This document shows positions 35,221 through 44,401 of a DNA stretch of 64,000 bases, piece by piece; the stretch's first letter is position 1; every line of letters begins with the position of its first letter. The stretch spans positions 4,216,001-4,280,000 of the forward strand of contig NZ_CP077092.1 of the NCBI RefSeq assembly GCF_014268585.2, written 5' to 3'. The stretch is from Pseudomonas iranensis (GTDB lineage Bacteria > Pseudomonadota > Gammaproteobacteria > Pseudomonadales > Pseudomonadaceae). The notes beneath the pieces are model-generated. The model ran no database searches and had not been told where the DNA came from. It saw nothing but the letters and a program-made list of their open reading frames with translations. Both the position numbers and the translations under genes were made by a program.

Positions 35221-36977
35221 CAGTAAATCTCCATGCGCCCGGTATTGGCAGTGGTCTGCCCCTCAAGCGGTTCGTGGTGCAATGCGTGAAAGAGTGCCCA
35301 GGCCAGGTCGGCGTGGCCGGTGTTGTCGTTGCGGCCGGCGGTGTAGGTGTACTGGCGTCCGCCGGCGGTGACGGTTTTGCGGATCGCCATCAGCGACTGG
35401 GCCATGTCGGTCCAGCTGGCATCGAATTCGAGCCGGCCCTTGTGAATCACGTCGTAGGCCTTGAGTACCAGGCAGGTTTTGACTTCGGGCGAGTAGCTGA
35501 AGGTGGTCACCGCCGGGAAGAACTGGCGCACCAGTTGGGCCACGCCGCTGCCCAGACCGGTCACGTCGATGCCGATGTAGGTCACCCAGTAGCGGTCGCA
35601 GACACTCTTGATGAACGCCGCCTGCGCGGCGAAGTCCATGCCCCGGAACTGGTGGCGCTCAAGGATGCGGAACTTGCCACCCGGGACCAGCGGCGGTGCC
35701 ACGACCACCATGCCGGAGCAGTCGCCCGTCTCGGCCGGATCGTAGCCAATCCACACTTGCCGGTCGCCGAACGGGCGCATGGCGAACGGTTTGTAGTCCT
35801 CGGCCCACTCGACCCAACTGTCCACCATGCAGGACTGCAACAGGGTCAGCGGGAAGATGCTGGCGCCGTCATCGACGAACTCGCACATGAGCAGGTTGGC
35901 GAACGCCTCGGGGCTGTATTCGCGGCGCAGTTCTTCGATGTCGAACAGATCACAACCGCCCCGCTCCGCGTCCAGGATCGTGACGATCTGCCGCCACAAA
36001 CGATCCTCGCAGAACCGCCCCTGCTGAAGCGCGCCGTGGGACACATCCACCTTCGTATGCTGCGCGGCGGGCTTGCCCTTGTTGAAGCGCTCGCCCGTCC
36101 AGAAGGTGTACGCCTCATGGGCCATGCTCGATGGCGTGGAAAAGTAGGTCTTACGCCACTTCTTGTGCATAGCCATGCCCGAAGCGACTTTGTTCAGTTC
36201 CTCGAACTTGAACGTCCAGAAAAACTCATCGAAGTAGAAATTGCCGTGATAGCCCTGGGCGGTACGCGCGTTGGTACCGAGGAAAAACAGCTCGGCGCCG
36301 TTGGGCAAAACGATGGGATCGCCAGTCAGCTCGACGCCGATAATCTCGCGGCAGAACGCCTGAATGTATCCCCGGAACAGGTAGGCCTGGTTCTTCGAAG
36401 CCGACAGGAAAATCTGATTGCGCCCAGTGTCCAGCGCATCGATGAACGCCTCGCGTGCGAAGTAGTAAGTCGCACCGATCTGCCGGCTCTTGAGAATGAC
36501 GCGGGTGCGCTGATTGCCAGCCCGGTACCAATCTTTCTGATAGTCGAAACAGCCATCGACGAAGGCCTCGCGTAGCAGCTCGATCTGGTCTTCATCAATC
36601 TCGTTCTTGACCGCCTTTTTCTTCGGCTCGGCGTTGCGCTTGGCCAGATTCGGGTTGAGGTCGGTTTCGGTACCGCCTCCCTGAAAGCGCTGGATGCGCG
36701 CCTGTCGCTCCAATTGCCTGTGCAGCAGATCAATTTCTTTGAAGTCGCCGCCGCTTTTGCCCTCCTTGAGGATCAGTTGCACCAAGCGCGCTTCTAGCGC
36801 CCCGCCGATGCGTTCGACGTTATCCGCCCGGTCCCACTCATCGCGAGCTTTCCAGCTGTGTAGCGTTTTTTCCTTTTCGCCCGTAGCCTCGGCAATCTCG
36901 CAGATGCGCCAACCCATCCAGTAGAGAAACTTGGATTGGCGGCGTGGGTCGATAGGCAACAGTTCGGTCGTAGTCAT
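35220..36977 (-). CDS. P: terminase large (ATPase) subunit (P2 gpP)
   Basis: A 585-residue DNA packaging motor. An N-terminal helix-turn-helix region (MGWRICEIAEATGEKEKTLHSWK) precedes the ATPase with a Walker A-like ILKSRQIGATYY near residue 165. The nuclease-like half carries VWIGYDPAETGDCSGMVVV. There is no Shine-Dalgarno sequence before the ATG, and the predicted late transcription start falls one base before it, so the message may be leaderless. First gene of the leftward P-Q operon. Confidence 0.93.
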   Translation of the reverse strand: MTTTELLPIDPRRQSKFLYWMGWRICEIAEATGEKEKTLHSWKARDEWDRADNVERIGGALEARLVQLILKEGKSGGDFKEIDLLHRQLERQARIQRFQGGGTETDLNPNLAKRNAEPKKKAVKNEIDEDQIELLREAFVDGCFDYQKDWYRAGNQRTRVILKSRQIGATYYFAREAFIDALDTGRNQIFLSASKNQAYLFRGYIQAFCREIIGVELTGDPIVLPNGAELFFLGTNARTAQGYHGNFYFDEFFWTFKFEELNKVASGMAMHKKWRKTYFSTPSSMAHEAYTFWTGERFNKGKPAAQHTKVDVSHGALQQGRFCEDRLWRQIVTILDAERGGCDLFDIEELRREYSPEAFANLLMCEFVDDGASIFPLTLLQSCMVDSWVEWAEDYKPFAMRPFGDRQVWIGYDPAETGDCSGMVVVAPPLVPGGKFRILERHQFRGMDFAAQAAFIKSVCDRYWVTYIGIDVTGLGSGVAQLVRQFFPAVTTFSYSPEVKTCLVLKAYDVIHKGRLEFDASWTDMAQSLMAIRKTVTAGGRQYTYTAGRNDNTGHADLAWALFHALHHEPLEGQTTANTGRMEIY

Positions 36978-37043
36978 GGCCGCGATGCTGCCGCCCGCGC
37001 CCGCGACTCAATAGCGCTGCCGCTTGTACCGCCCTGCCCTACA
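36978..37043 (-). promoter_or_regulatory. leftward Ogr-type late promoter for P-Q
   Basis: The dyad TGTA-N11-TACA (37025-37043) is centred at 37034. On the minus strand the hexamer CAGCAT begins 44 bases from the centre, giving a predicted start at 36978, next to the terminase ATG. Pattern and spacing are shared with the other late promoters of this prophage. Confidence 0.65.
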
Positions 37044-37090
37044 GTCCTGCCTCATTGCCGCAACTCGCGCGCGTCACGACCATGCCCTTC
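37025..37090 (+). promoter_or_regulatory. rightward Ogr-type late promoter for the O operon
   Basis: The same dyad as the divergent P promoter. Rightward, the hexamer GACCAT (weaker match) begins 44 bases from the centre, giving a predicted start near 37090 and a leader of about 58 bases before the scaffold gene. Confidence 0.5.
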
Positions 37091-37147
37091 ATCGCAACGC
37101 ACTGGCTCACCCAACAGCAGGCGCCCCAAGCAATGAGGATTTCCGGC

Positions 37148-37978
37148 ATGAAGAAATTTCGCAGCAACTGGTTCCGCGTGGCCGTCGAGGGCGCTACCTC
37201 CGACAAGCGCATCATCAAACGTACCTGGCTGGAACAGGCTGCGAAAAACTTCAATCCGTCCACCTACGGCGCCCGCATATGGCTGGAGCACTACCGTAGC
37301 GTGATGCCGGACAGCCCATTCAAGGCCTACGGCGACGTGCTGGCTGTGAAGACCGAAGAAGTGGACATCAACGGGCAGAAGAAACTGGCGCTGTTTGCCC
37401 AGGTTGAGCCGACGTCCGATCTGATCGCCATGAACAAGGCGAAGCAGAAGATTTACACCTCCATCGAAATCGACGACAGCTTTGCCGATACCGGCGAGGC
37501 GTACATCGTCGGGCTCGCGGTAACCGACTCCCCGGCCAGTCTCGGCACCGATGTTTTGGCGTTCTCCGCGCAGAAGCCAGACGCCAACCCGTTCAAGGAT
37601 CGCCACTATTCCGCGACCTCGATGTTCACCGAAGCGCTGGAAACCGAGCTGACCTTTGAAGAAATCGAAGACAAACCAAGCCTCGGCGCTCAGCTGTTCA
37701 GCAAGGTGCAAGCCCTGCTGGGCGGTAAACAGGCCAAGGACGATGCCGAATTCTCACAGATCAGCCAAGCCGTCGAAGCCGTCGCCGAGCACGTCAAGGA
37801 CCTGCCGGACCAACTGACCGCCGAGAAGAAATTCTCCGCCGGCCTGAACACCCGGCTGGACCAACTGAGCAAGGACTTCACCGAGTTGAAGACCAAGCTC
37901 TCCACCACCCAAGACCACAGCCAAAAGACGCGCCCTCCGGTAACCGGTGGCGATAACTCGGTCGTGACCGACTGCTGA
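37148..37978 (+). CDS. O: capsid scaffolding protein / prohead protease (P2 gpO)
   Basis: A 276-residue protein. The N-terminal half is the GPO-type serine protease that trims head proteins (KKFRSNWFRVAVEG, YGARIWLEHYRSV, KIYTSIEIDDSF). The C-terminal third is a charged helical scaffold region (about 195-265). The ATG at 37148 has a GAGGA site and matches the MKKFRSNWFRV start usual in the family; in-frame upstream ATGs exist at 37055 and 37082. Confidence 0.92.
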   Translation: MKKFRSNWFRVAVEGATSDKRIIKRTWLEQAAKNFNPSTYGARIWLEHYRSVMPDSPFKAYGDVLAVKTEEVDINGQKKLALFAQVEPTSDLIAMNKAKQKIYTSIEIDDSFADTGEAYIVGLAVTDSPASLGTDVLAFSAQKPDANPFKDRHYSATSMFTEALETELTFEEIEDKPSLGAQLFSKVQALLGGKQAKDDAEFSQISQAVEAVAEHVKDLPDQLTAEKKFSAGLNTRLDQLSKDFTELKTKLSTTQDHSQKTRPPVTGGDNSVVTDC

Positions 37979-38021
37979 CAGTCAGCCCCACCAAAGCCCC
38001 GAAAAACGAAGGACGATCACC

Positions 38022-39029
38022 ATGCGTAACGACACACGAGTTCTGTTCAACGCTTACCTGCAACAGCTGGCCCAGTTGCACGGCGTAAGCGACGTCACCA
38101 CCAAATTCACCGCCGCGCCGAGCGTTGCCCAGACGCTGGAAACCCGTATTCAGGAATCCAGTTCGTTCCTCAGCTCGATCAACATTTACGGCGTATCCGA
38201 GCAGTCCGGCGAGAAAATCGGCATCGGTATCGATGGCACGATTGCGAGCACCACCGACACCACCGTAAAGGATCGCGAACCCCGTGACCCGAGCAGCCTG
38301 GACAATCGCGGGTACACCTGCACGCAAACCAACTTCGACACCGGCCTGCGTTACCAGAAGCTGGATCAGTGGGCGAAGTTCAAAGACTTCCAGGCGCGTA
38401 TCCGCGACGCGATCATCAAAGCCCAGGCACTCAACCGAATCATGATCGGCTGGAACGGCATCAGCCGTGCCGCCACGTCGAACCCGGCCACCAACCCGCT
38501 GTTGCAGGACGTCAACATCGGTTGGTTGCAAAAAATGCGCACCGAAAACGAAGCTCGCGTTATGGCCGAGGTAGCGGCTGGCAGCGGCAAGATCGAAATC
38601 GGAGCCGGTAAGGACTTCGAAAACATCGATGCGCTGGTTGTCAGCATGGTCAACGAGTTCATTGACCCGTGGTATCAGGAAGACACCGATCTGGTGGTCA
38701 TCTGCGGCCGTCAGTTGTTGGCAGACAAGTACTTCCCGATCATCAACAAAACGCAGGCACCGACTGAAATGCTGGCTGCCGACATCGTGACCAGCCAGAA
38801 ACGCCTGGGAAATCTGCCGGCCGTGCGTGTACCGCACTTCCCGCCTAACGGCCTGCTGGTCACTCGCCTCGATAACCTCTCGATCTACTGGCAGGAAGGT
38901 ACCCGACGCCGCACCGTCGTCGACAACGCCAAACGCGACCGCATCGAGAACTTCGAATCGGTAAACGAAAGCTATGTGATTGAAGACCTTGGCTGTGCAG
39001 CCATGGCCGAAAACATCACCTTGGTTTGA
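38022..39029 (+). CDS. N: major capsid protein (P2 gpN)
   Basis: A 335-residue HK97-fold capsid protein of the P2 family (MRNDTRVLFNAYLQQLAQLHGV at the start, LDQWAKFKDFQARIRDAI in the middle, NESYVIEDLGCAAMAENI at the end). The N-terminal region is removed by the gpO protease during head maturation. Length fits P2 gpN. Confidence 0.95.
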   Translation: MRNDTRVLFNAYLQQLAQLHGVSDVTTKFTAAPSVAQTLETRIQESSSFLSSINIYGVSEQSGEKIGIGIDGTIASTTDTTVKDREPRDPSSLDNRGYTCTQTNFDTGLRYQKLDQWAKFKDFQARIRDAIIKAQALNRIMIGWNGISRAATSNPATNPLLQDVNIGWLQKMRTENEARVMAEVAAGSGKIEIGAGKDFENIDALVVSMVNEFIDPWYQEDTDLVVICGRQLLADKYFPIINKTQAPTEMLAADIVTSQKRLGNLPAVRVPHFPPNGLLVTRLDNLSIYWQEGTRRRTVVDNAKRDRIENFESVNESYVIEDLGCAAMAENITLV

Positions 39030-39040
39030 GAGCGACGACC

Positions 39041-39739
39041 ATGACCAACCCTTGCCGTCGTCATTTTCAACGCGTCACTGCCGCCAAGGCGGCGGCAGCC
39101 GTTGAACCCACGCAAACCATGGCCGGCGCCACGGCCTACGAACATCAGCTCAACCAGTTGCTGCAAGATCGCCTGCGCCTGAAGCAGGTGCAATCGAACC
39201 AGGGCAAAGCTGAACTCAAGCGTCAGCTCCTGCCCGAATACATCCCCTATGTGCAAGGCGTGCTGGACGCCGGCCAAGGCGCCCAGGACGAAGTGCTGAC
39301 CACCATCATGGTCTGGCGCTTCGACGCCGGCGACTTCATCGGTGGCCTCGACATTGCCCATTACGTGCTGCAACACAAGATGGTCATGCCGGACCGCTTC
39401 GCCCGCACGCTGGGCTGTCTGGTCGCCGAAGAAGTCGCGACCGCCGCGTTCAAGGCGCAGAAGGTCGGCGAGCCTTTCGACCTGGCCGTCCTGCACCGCA
39501 CCGCCGAACTGACCGACGCCGAAGACATGCCCGACCAGGCACGCGCCAAGCTGTTCCTCGCCATGGGTCGCGCCACGTTGGAAGGCCTCACCGACGATCA
39601 GCCCGGCCAACCGGGACAAGTTCAGGCCGGCATCGACTTGTTGAAAAAAGCCATCGACCTGCACGACGCCTGCGGTGGCAAAAAGGATCTGGAGCGGGCC
39701 GAACGCCTGCTCAACAAACTCGCTGCCGCTGGTAGCTAA
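39041..39739 (+). CDS. M: terminase small subunit / endonuclease (P2 gpM)
   Basis: A 232-residue protein of the P2 gpM family, which cuts cos DNA together with gpP. Recognisable segments are MTNPCRRHFQRV at the start and LLPEYIPYVQGVLD, TTIMVWRFDAGDF, and the repeat-like helices with LFLAMGRATLEG near the end. The ATG at 39041 is chosen over an upstream TTG. Confidence 0.92.
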   Translation: MTNPCRRHFQRVTAAKAAAAVEPTQTMAGATAYEHQLNQLLQDRLRLKQVQSNQGKAELKRQLLPEYIPYVQGVLDAGQGAQDEVLTTIMVWRFDAGDFIGGLDIAHYVLQHKMVMPDRFARTLGCLVAEEVATAAFKAQKVGEPFDLAVLHRTAELTDAEDMPDQARAKLFLAMGRATLEGLTDDQPGQPGQVQAGIDLLKKAIDLHDACGGKKDLERAERLLNKLAAAGS

Positions 39740-39843
39740 CCGAGCGTCCCCACGCACCCCGCCGGCTCGGGGCGGATCGGCCAGGCCGCTCCTCCTGAAC
39801 GTGAAGCCCCGACCACCGGCGACCTACAACAGAGCGCAGATTC

Positions 39844-40314
39844 ATGAGCGGATTCGTAGCGGGCGGCACCGGTGCCCCGGCCCCGAGCGGCCACATCAAC
39901 ACCGACCCCTTCTGGCCATCGATCGACCTCGACGACGTGCGCGGCACTTTGCGCATTGACTCCAGCGTCACGCCGATCCGTCTGGAAACCGCGACCATCG
40001 CCGCCGCCATCAGCGTAAACCGCGAGTTCGCCACCTGGCGCCGCGCTAAACAGGCCGAAGGCTACGCCACCCTCGCGGACGTTCCGGCCGAACAAATCGA
40101 AGAAAAATCCGAACTCGTTCACCTCTATCAACGGGCGATCTACGCCGCGACCGGCGCGGAGATCTGCGAGCGTTACCGCTCCTACGACAGCACCAACAGC
40201 GGCAACCAGAACGCCGAAGAACTGACCCCGAGCATCGACGAATTGCGCCGCGACCAACGTTGGGCCGTGCGCGACTTCCTCGGCCTCGGCCGCACCACCG
40301 TGGAGTTGATCTGA
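39844..40314 (+). CDS. L: head completion/stabilisation protein (P2 gpL)
   Basis: A 156-residue protein of the P2 gpL family that closes the filled head before tail joining. It begins MSGFVAGGTGAPAPSG and ends ELRRDQRWAVRDFLGLGRTTVELI, as in relatives. Its stop overlaps the start of gene X (TGATG). Confidence 0.92.
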   Translation: MSGFVAGGTGAPAPSGHINTDPFWPSIDLDDVRGTLRIDSSVTPIRLETATIAAAISVNREFATWRRAKQAEGYATLADVPAEQIEEKSELVHLYQRAIYAATGAEICERYRSYDSTNSGNQNAEELTPSIDELRRDQRWAVRDFLGLGRTTVELI

Positions 40315-40526
40315 TGGCCGTCAGCATCCGCGCCCAACAGAACGACACCGTCGATGCCCTGTGCTGGCGTCACTACGGGCGCACCGCCGGCGTCACCGAA
40401 GCAGTACTCGACGCCAACCCCGGCCTTGCCGACCACGGCCCGACCTTGCCGCAAGGCCTCCTGGTGCAAATGCCAGAAGCCCAAGCCGCCGCCCCGCAAC
40501 GGCAGATGGTGAACCTATGGGACTGA
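40314..40526 (+). CDS. X: tail protein X
   Basis: A 70-residue LysM-like tail protein of the P2 gpX family (DTVDALCWRHYGRTAGVTEAVLDANPGLADHGPTLP). It is needed for tail assembly. Coupled to gene L by a one-base overlap. Confidence 0.93.
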   Translation: MAVSIRAQQNDTVDALCWRHYGRTAGVTEAVLDANPGLADHGPTLPQGLLVQMPEAQAAAPQRQMVNLWD

Positions 40527-40571
40527 ACCGCCCGCACCGCGCCCTTGAACCCAACCACTCTGGATCATGGA

Positions 40572-40895
40572 ATGAAACGCATGCCTGACCGTCCCGACAC
40601 CTGGGCCTGGCTCGTCGCCTGGCTCGAACAGAACTGGCCCGCCATCTACTCCGGCCTGCTGGCCGTTGTCATTGCGAGCCTTCGAGTGATCTACGGCGGC
40701 GGCACCGTGCGCCGAATGGTGATCGAGGCTCCCCTTTGCGGCGCACTCGCTCTGTCCGCCAGTCACGGGCTGTCACTGCTGGGGATTCCGGCAAGCACTG
40801 CGCCTTTCTTCGGTGGTGTGATTGGCCTGCTCGGTGTGGAAGGCACTCGCGCAGCCGCCAAGAAGATTTTCAACCGCAAGGTAGAACAGCTATGA
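40572..40895 (+). CDS. phage holin
   Basis: A 107-residue inner membrane protein with about three transmembrane segments (near residues 25-45, 55-75 and 77-95) and a basic tail (KKIFNRKVEQL). It resembles the lambda-type/P2-like holins of Pseudomonas prophages that open the membrane for the endolysin. Its stop overlaps the start of the endolysin gene (ATGA). The start could also be the ATG at 40581. Confidence 0.85.
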   Translation: MKRMPDRPDTWAWLVAWLEQNWPAIYSGLLAVVIASLRVIYGGGTVRRMVIEAPLCGALALSASHGLSLLGIPASTAPFFGGVIGLLGVEGTRAAAKKIFNRKVEQL

Positions 40896-41734
40896 CCACA
40901 CTTCGCCACGGTGACCGCTCCCAAGCGGTGCGCAATCTGCAAAAGAGCCTCAACCAACACGGCGCAAAACTGGACGTCGATGGCGATTATGGCGATGCCA
41001 CGGAGAACGCCGTGCGCGCCTATCAGCTCAAGGTTGGTTTGGTAGCCGATGGCGTCGCCGGCAACAAGACACTTGGCGCGCTCGCCGGCACCGACTGCCA
41101 GCAGTTGCTGAAGAACACCGACCTGGTCAACGCTGCCGAACGTCTCGGCGTGCCGCTGGCCAGCGTCTACGCGGTCAATGAAGTCGAATCGAAGGGCAGC
41201 GGTTTCCTCGACAACGGCAAGCCGGTGATCCTGTTCGAACGACACATCATGTATCGCCAGCTGGCGAAGGTTCGGCACGAAGGTGACGACCCCGCCGCGC
41301 TCAAACGCCACGCGGACCAGCTGGCCACCACCAACCCAGCCATCGTCAATCCGAAATCCGGCGGCTATGCCGGCGGCAGCGCCGAACACCAGCGCCTGGC
41401 GACCGCTCGCCTGATCGACGACACCGCCGCGCTGGAATCCGCGTCGTGGGGCGCGTTCCAGATCATGGGCTTTCACTGGCAGCGCCTGGGCTACAGCAGC
41501 GTGCAGGAATTCGTCGCCGCCATGAGCGCGGGAGAATCGCAGCAATTCAACGCGTTCGTCCGTTTCATCGAGACCGACACGCTGCTGCACAAGGCATTGA
41601 AGGGCCGCAAATGGGCCGAGTTCGCCAAGCTCTACAACGGTCCGGAATACCAGCGAAACCTGTACGACATCAAACTCCAGCGCGCCTACGAACGGCACGA
41701 CGACTGCGGTTGCGGGCAGGCGTTGGCGGCATGA
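40892..41734 (+). CDS. endolysin with peptidoglycan-binding and N-acetylmuramidase domains
   Basis: A 280-residue lysis enzyme. Residues 1-65 are a PG_binding_1 domain (HGDRSQAVRNLQKSLNQHG, DGDYGDATENAVRAYQ). Residues 85-270 are an N-acetylmuramidase (DUF3380) domain with AVNEVESKGSGF near residue 94, which bears the likely catalytic Glu, and ESASWGAFQIMGFHW. There is no signal peptide, so release depends on the holin. Overlaps the holin and the next gene by ATGA at both ends. Confidence 0.92.
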   Translation: MTTLRHGDRSQAVRNLQKSLNQHGAKLDVDGDYGDATENAVRAYQLKVGLVADGVAGNKTLGALAGTDCQQLLKNTDLVNAAERLGVPLASVYAVNEVESKGSGFLDNGKPVILFERHIMYRQLAKVRHEGDDPAALKRHADQLATTNPAIVNPKSGGYAGGSAEHQRLATARLIDDTAALESASWGAFQIMGFHWQRLGYSSVQEFVAAMSAGESQQFNAFVRFIETDTLLHKALKGRKWAEFAKLYNGPEYQRNLYDIKLQRAYERHDDCGCGQALAA

Positions 41735-41937
41735 TCGACTTCGACGCGGTGCAACGGCTGAATGTGCAGGACGGTGATCTACTGGTAGTGCCAGAAAACA
41801 GCGATCAGCAAGACATGGTGCAGCTGCGCGACGCGCTTCGCACCCAAGATCCTCAGCGCAAAGTCATCATCATTCGTGGCCCGATCCAGCACATGGACAT
41901 CGGCGACATGAATCAGCTCGGCTGGTACCGGGCGTGA
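41731..41937 (+). CDS. small conserved protein in the lysis cassette
   Basis: A 68-residue soluble protein (MIDFDAVQRLNVQDGDLLVV ... DMNQLGWYRA) with no transmembrane segment. It overlaps the endolysin stop (ATGA) and its own stop overlaps the i-spanin start (GTGA), so all four lysis genes are coupled. The VVPENSDQQDMVQLRDAL segment is not a known domain. Function unknown. Confidence 0.75.
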   Translation: MIDFDAVQRLNVQDGDLLVVPENSDQQDMVQLRDALRTQDPQRKVIIIRGPIQHMDIGDMNQLGWYRA

Positions 41938-42377
41938 GTATCCTGCGGCAGGCCTTGCTCGGCATTGCATTACTTGCAGCGCTGGGGTTGCTGATCTGGA
42001 GCCAGGAGCTGCGCATCAGCGGGGCGAACAAGGACATCAGACTGGCCGAACAGGACGCCAGCCGCGACCGAGAACAAGCCGTCCGCAACCTCGCCAACGC
42101 CAACGCGTTGCGCGACACCCTGCAACAGGAACGCAACGCCCAGACCACCCTGCGCGCGCAGCAGGATCAACTGCGCCAAGGCCTGGCAAAGCGCGAACTT
42201 ACCATCGAGGCTCTGAAACGTGAAAACGCCGACCTACGCAATTGGGCTGCCCAGCCTTTGCCTGACGCTGCTCGCCGGCTGCGCGAGCGCCCCGCCCTCA
42301 CCGGCGCCGACGCTTATCATCAGTGGCTGTCCGGCCGTGGTGCCGTGCACGCTGCCGGCGACCAGCCCGCACAGTAA
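41934..42377 (+). CDS. lysB: inner membrane spanin subunit (LysB / Rz-like)
   Basis: A 147-residue protein with one N-terminal signal anchor (about 5-22) and a long periplasmic coiled coil (about 30-100, rich in Gln, Arg and Asn). This is the i-spanin layout. It starts at GTG. The o-spanin gene is embedded in its 3' half in another frame. Together they fuse inner and outer membranes at the end of lysis. Confidence 0.85.
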   Translation: MSILRQALLGIALLAALGLLIWSQELRISGANKDIRLAEQDASRDREQAVRNLANANALRDTLQQERNAQTTLRAQQDQLRQGLAKRELTIEALKRENADLRNWAAQPLPDAARRLRERPALTGADAYHQWLSGRGAVHAAGDQPAQ

Positions 42378-42477
42378 CGGCGATCAGCTCACCGATCAGG
42401 ATCGCGTCGAGGCCGCGTGGGCAGACTGTGCGAGCCAGGTGGACATGGTTTACCAACACCAGCAGGCCCGACCATGA
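42220..42477 (+). CDS. lysC: outer membrane spanin lipoprotein (LysC / Rz1-like)
   Basis: An 85-residue lipoprotein with lipobox LLAGC (Cys about 21) and a proline-rich mature start (ASAPPSPAPT), as in Rz1. Its GTG start lies inside the i-spanin gene and it runs past its end, the usual nested spanin arrangement. Overlaps the next gene by ATGA. Confidence 0.87.
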   Translation: MKTPTYAIGLPSLCLTLLAGCASAPPSPAPTLIISGCPAVVPCTLPATSPHSNGDQLTDQDRVEAAWADCASQVDMVYQHQQARP

Positions 42478-42950
42478 ACAAGCCCGACAGCCTGAAAGCG
42501 CACCTGCTCGCCACCGTGGCCGAACTCAAACACAACCCCGACCGACTGTTGATCTTCATCGACAACGGCAAGATCCGCTGCACCGCCGCGCAGACGCTGT
42601 CGTTCGAATACAGCTTCGATCTTCAGGTCATTCTCACCGATTTCGCCGGCCATCCCGACAGCGTCATGTTGCCGCTGCTGGGCTGGCTGAGTGTCCATCA
42701 GTCTGAACTGTTGGAGAACCTGAACAAGGCTGCGGACGGTATCCAATTCGAGGCTGACATTCTCGACAACAGCAAAGTGGACATGAGCCTGACACTGCCG
42801 CTGACTGAGCGTGTAGTAGTGGGTAAGGATGACCAGGGCAACACCACCGTTCGCCATCCCGGCGAACCGCAACGGGCTGCTGACTTTCTTGATCCGAACT
42901 GGATACCTGGCGCGCAAGGTACCGGTAGCGAATGGGTGCTGCCGAAATGA
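42474..42950 (+). CDS. R: tail completion protein (P2 gpR)
   Basis: A 158-residue P2 gpR family protein (MNKPDSLKAHLLATVAELKHNPDRLLIFIDNG). It is required to finish the tail for head joining. Coupled to neighbours by ATGA overlaps on both sides. Confidence 0.92.
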   Translation: MNKPDSLKAHLLATVAELKHNPDRLLIFIDNGKIRCTAAQTLSFEYSFDLQVILTDFAGHPDSVMLPLLGWLSVHQSELLENLNKAADGIQFEADILDNSKVDMSLTLPLTERVVVGKDDQGNTTVRHPGEPQRAADFLDPNWIPGAQGTGSEWVLPK

Positions 42951-43417
42951 CCAACCGTCTGGAAGCATTGGAGGAATGGGCAGCGGGGCTGCTTGGGCAG
43001 ATTGAACCGGCATCGCGCAACAAGCTGGCCCGCAGTCTCGGTCAATCGCTACGACGCAGCCAGCAGCAACGAATCATTGCTCAGCAGAACCCGGATGGCA
43101 GCAAGTATGTGCCGCGCAAACAACGCAACCTACGTGGTAAGCAGGGACGAGTGAAACGGAAAGTGAAGATGTTCCAAAAGCTGCGCACGGCGACCTTCCT
43201 GAAAGTTCAGGGTGACGGCAACGCTATCAGCATTGGATTCGCTGGCCGTATTGCACGTATTGCCCGAGTGCACCAATACGGCCTGCGAGACCGTGCCGAG
43301 AGCGGAGCAGCCCAAGTGAAATATGCCCAACGTGAAATTTTGGGCTTTGCTCCCGGCGACCTTGCTTCAATACGAGATGAGCTATTAGCACACCTCAGCA
43401 AAGAGCTGAGTTTTTAA
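42947..43417 (+). CDS. S: tail completion protein (P2 gpS)
   Basis: A 156-residue basic P2 gpS family protein (LEEWAAGLLGQIEPASRNKLAR, KYVPRKQRNLRGKQGRVKRK, VHQYGLRDRAE). Last gene of the O operon before an AT-rich insert. Confidence 0.92.
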   Translation: MTNRLEALEEWAAGLLGQIEPASRNKLARSLGQSLRRSQQQRIIAQQNPDGSKYVPRKQRNLRGKQGRVKRKVKMFQKLRTATFLKVQGDGNAISIGFAGRIARIARVHQYGLRDRAESGAAQVKYAQREILGFAPGDLASIRDELLAHLSKELSF

Positions 43418-43496
43418 AGCGCTCCTGTTCCCCTGAACGCCAATAGATGGCATAAAGCAGGCTTTTGCATCAAAAAGCCACTACAAGGGAATAGCA

Positions 43497-44315
43497 ATGG
43501 AGCGTGATGACACGGCAGTTGAAGTCAATGTCAACTTCACCAGCGAAGAGATAAATAATAATATCGAGATAATCGAAGTAAAATACCAAACCACTTACTC
43601 CGAAGATACTCACTACCTACTTATTGAGACCAAACTGAAATCGAGCACTTGGTCTCTACAAGGTATTCCGAATTCAAGTTCCCGTATAACAGTCAGGGCC
43701 ACTTACCTCTACGGAAGCCGTGGTGGTGTCAGATCAGGTCAATTTATCAGTGAGATGGGGGGAGAACTCAATTACAGTCGAAGGTCCGTAAAGCTGACGA
43801 ACGGATCAGTTATGATTGATGGCAGCATGCGTGGACTACATGTAGGCACATATCTATTCCACAAGATTGTTTCATGGGCAAAACAGTTCGATCCCTCTTT
43901 TACCGTTGTACCCATATCAGTAATCTCCGGAGATGCAGATGGGGAGAACAAAGATCGCCGAAATAAGCTCTACACAAATTCAGGAATACGATTCATCTGG
44001 GAAGGTGCTGAGGGTATGGGAGGCCAATCCGACCCTACTCTAAAAGTTTCCGAGCTTATACCTTATGCAAACTGGCCCAACATAACCAGAAACCATGGCC
44101 TGAGTGCTCTAGACAACATATGGCGGGATTTTTCGACACTAAAAGAAAAATCACGCGGACTTAGGGCATCTAAGAGATATTACCGGAGAGAATACGAAAC
44201 TATCAGAGCACGTCTGCGTGCTATCGCAGGTTTCCTAAATTTCCCTGGATACATTTTTTGTATCTTGCTTGGGCTGGCCATCGGAAGAGCTCTAGGGTGG
44301 TATCAAGGATCTTAA
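43497..44315 (+). CDS. AT-rich cargo gene, GNAT-like protein with C-terminal membrane helix
   Basis: A 272-residue protein inserted between tail completion and baseplate genes. Residues about 100-175 look like a GNAT acetyltransferase core: VMIDGSMRGLHVGTYLFHKIV recalls the acetyl-CoA loop with its helix, and NKLYTNSGIRFIW recalls the terminal strand pattern. A basic helix-rich stretch follows and the protein ends with one transmembrane segment (about 248-266). Base composition is far more AT-rich than its neighbours, so it is a moron. It lies in late-gene orientation and may be read with the late operon. Function unknown; the GNAT assignment is tentative. Confidence 0.65.
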   Translation: MERDDTAVEVNVNFTSEEINNNIEIIEVKYQTTYSEDTHYLLIETKLKSSTWSLQGIPNSSSRITVRATYLYGSRGGVRSGQFISEMGGELNYSRRSVKLTNGSVMIDGSMRGLHVGTYLFHKIVSWAKQFDPSFTVVPISVISGDADGENKDRRNKLYTNSGIRFIWEGAEGMGGQSDPTLKVSELIPYANWPNITRNHGLSALDNIWRDFSTLKEKSRGLRASKRYYRREYETIRARLRAIAGFLNFPGYIFCILLGLAIGRALGWYQGS

Positions 44316-44335
44316 AAAGCTCCTCACCGCTCTCA

Positions 44336-44401
44336 TGTAATCAAAAGAATTACAACTTGCTACTGCTGCGGTCACGCACACATGGCGCCAACATCGGCGC
44401 C
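44336..44401 (+). promoter_or_regulatory. Ogr-type late promoter for the V operon
   Basis: TGTA-N11-TACA (44336-44354) is centred at 44345. CAACAT begins 44 bases from the centre and the predicted start is 44401, one base before the gpV ATG. Confidence 0.7.
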
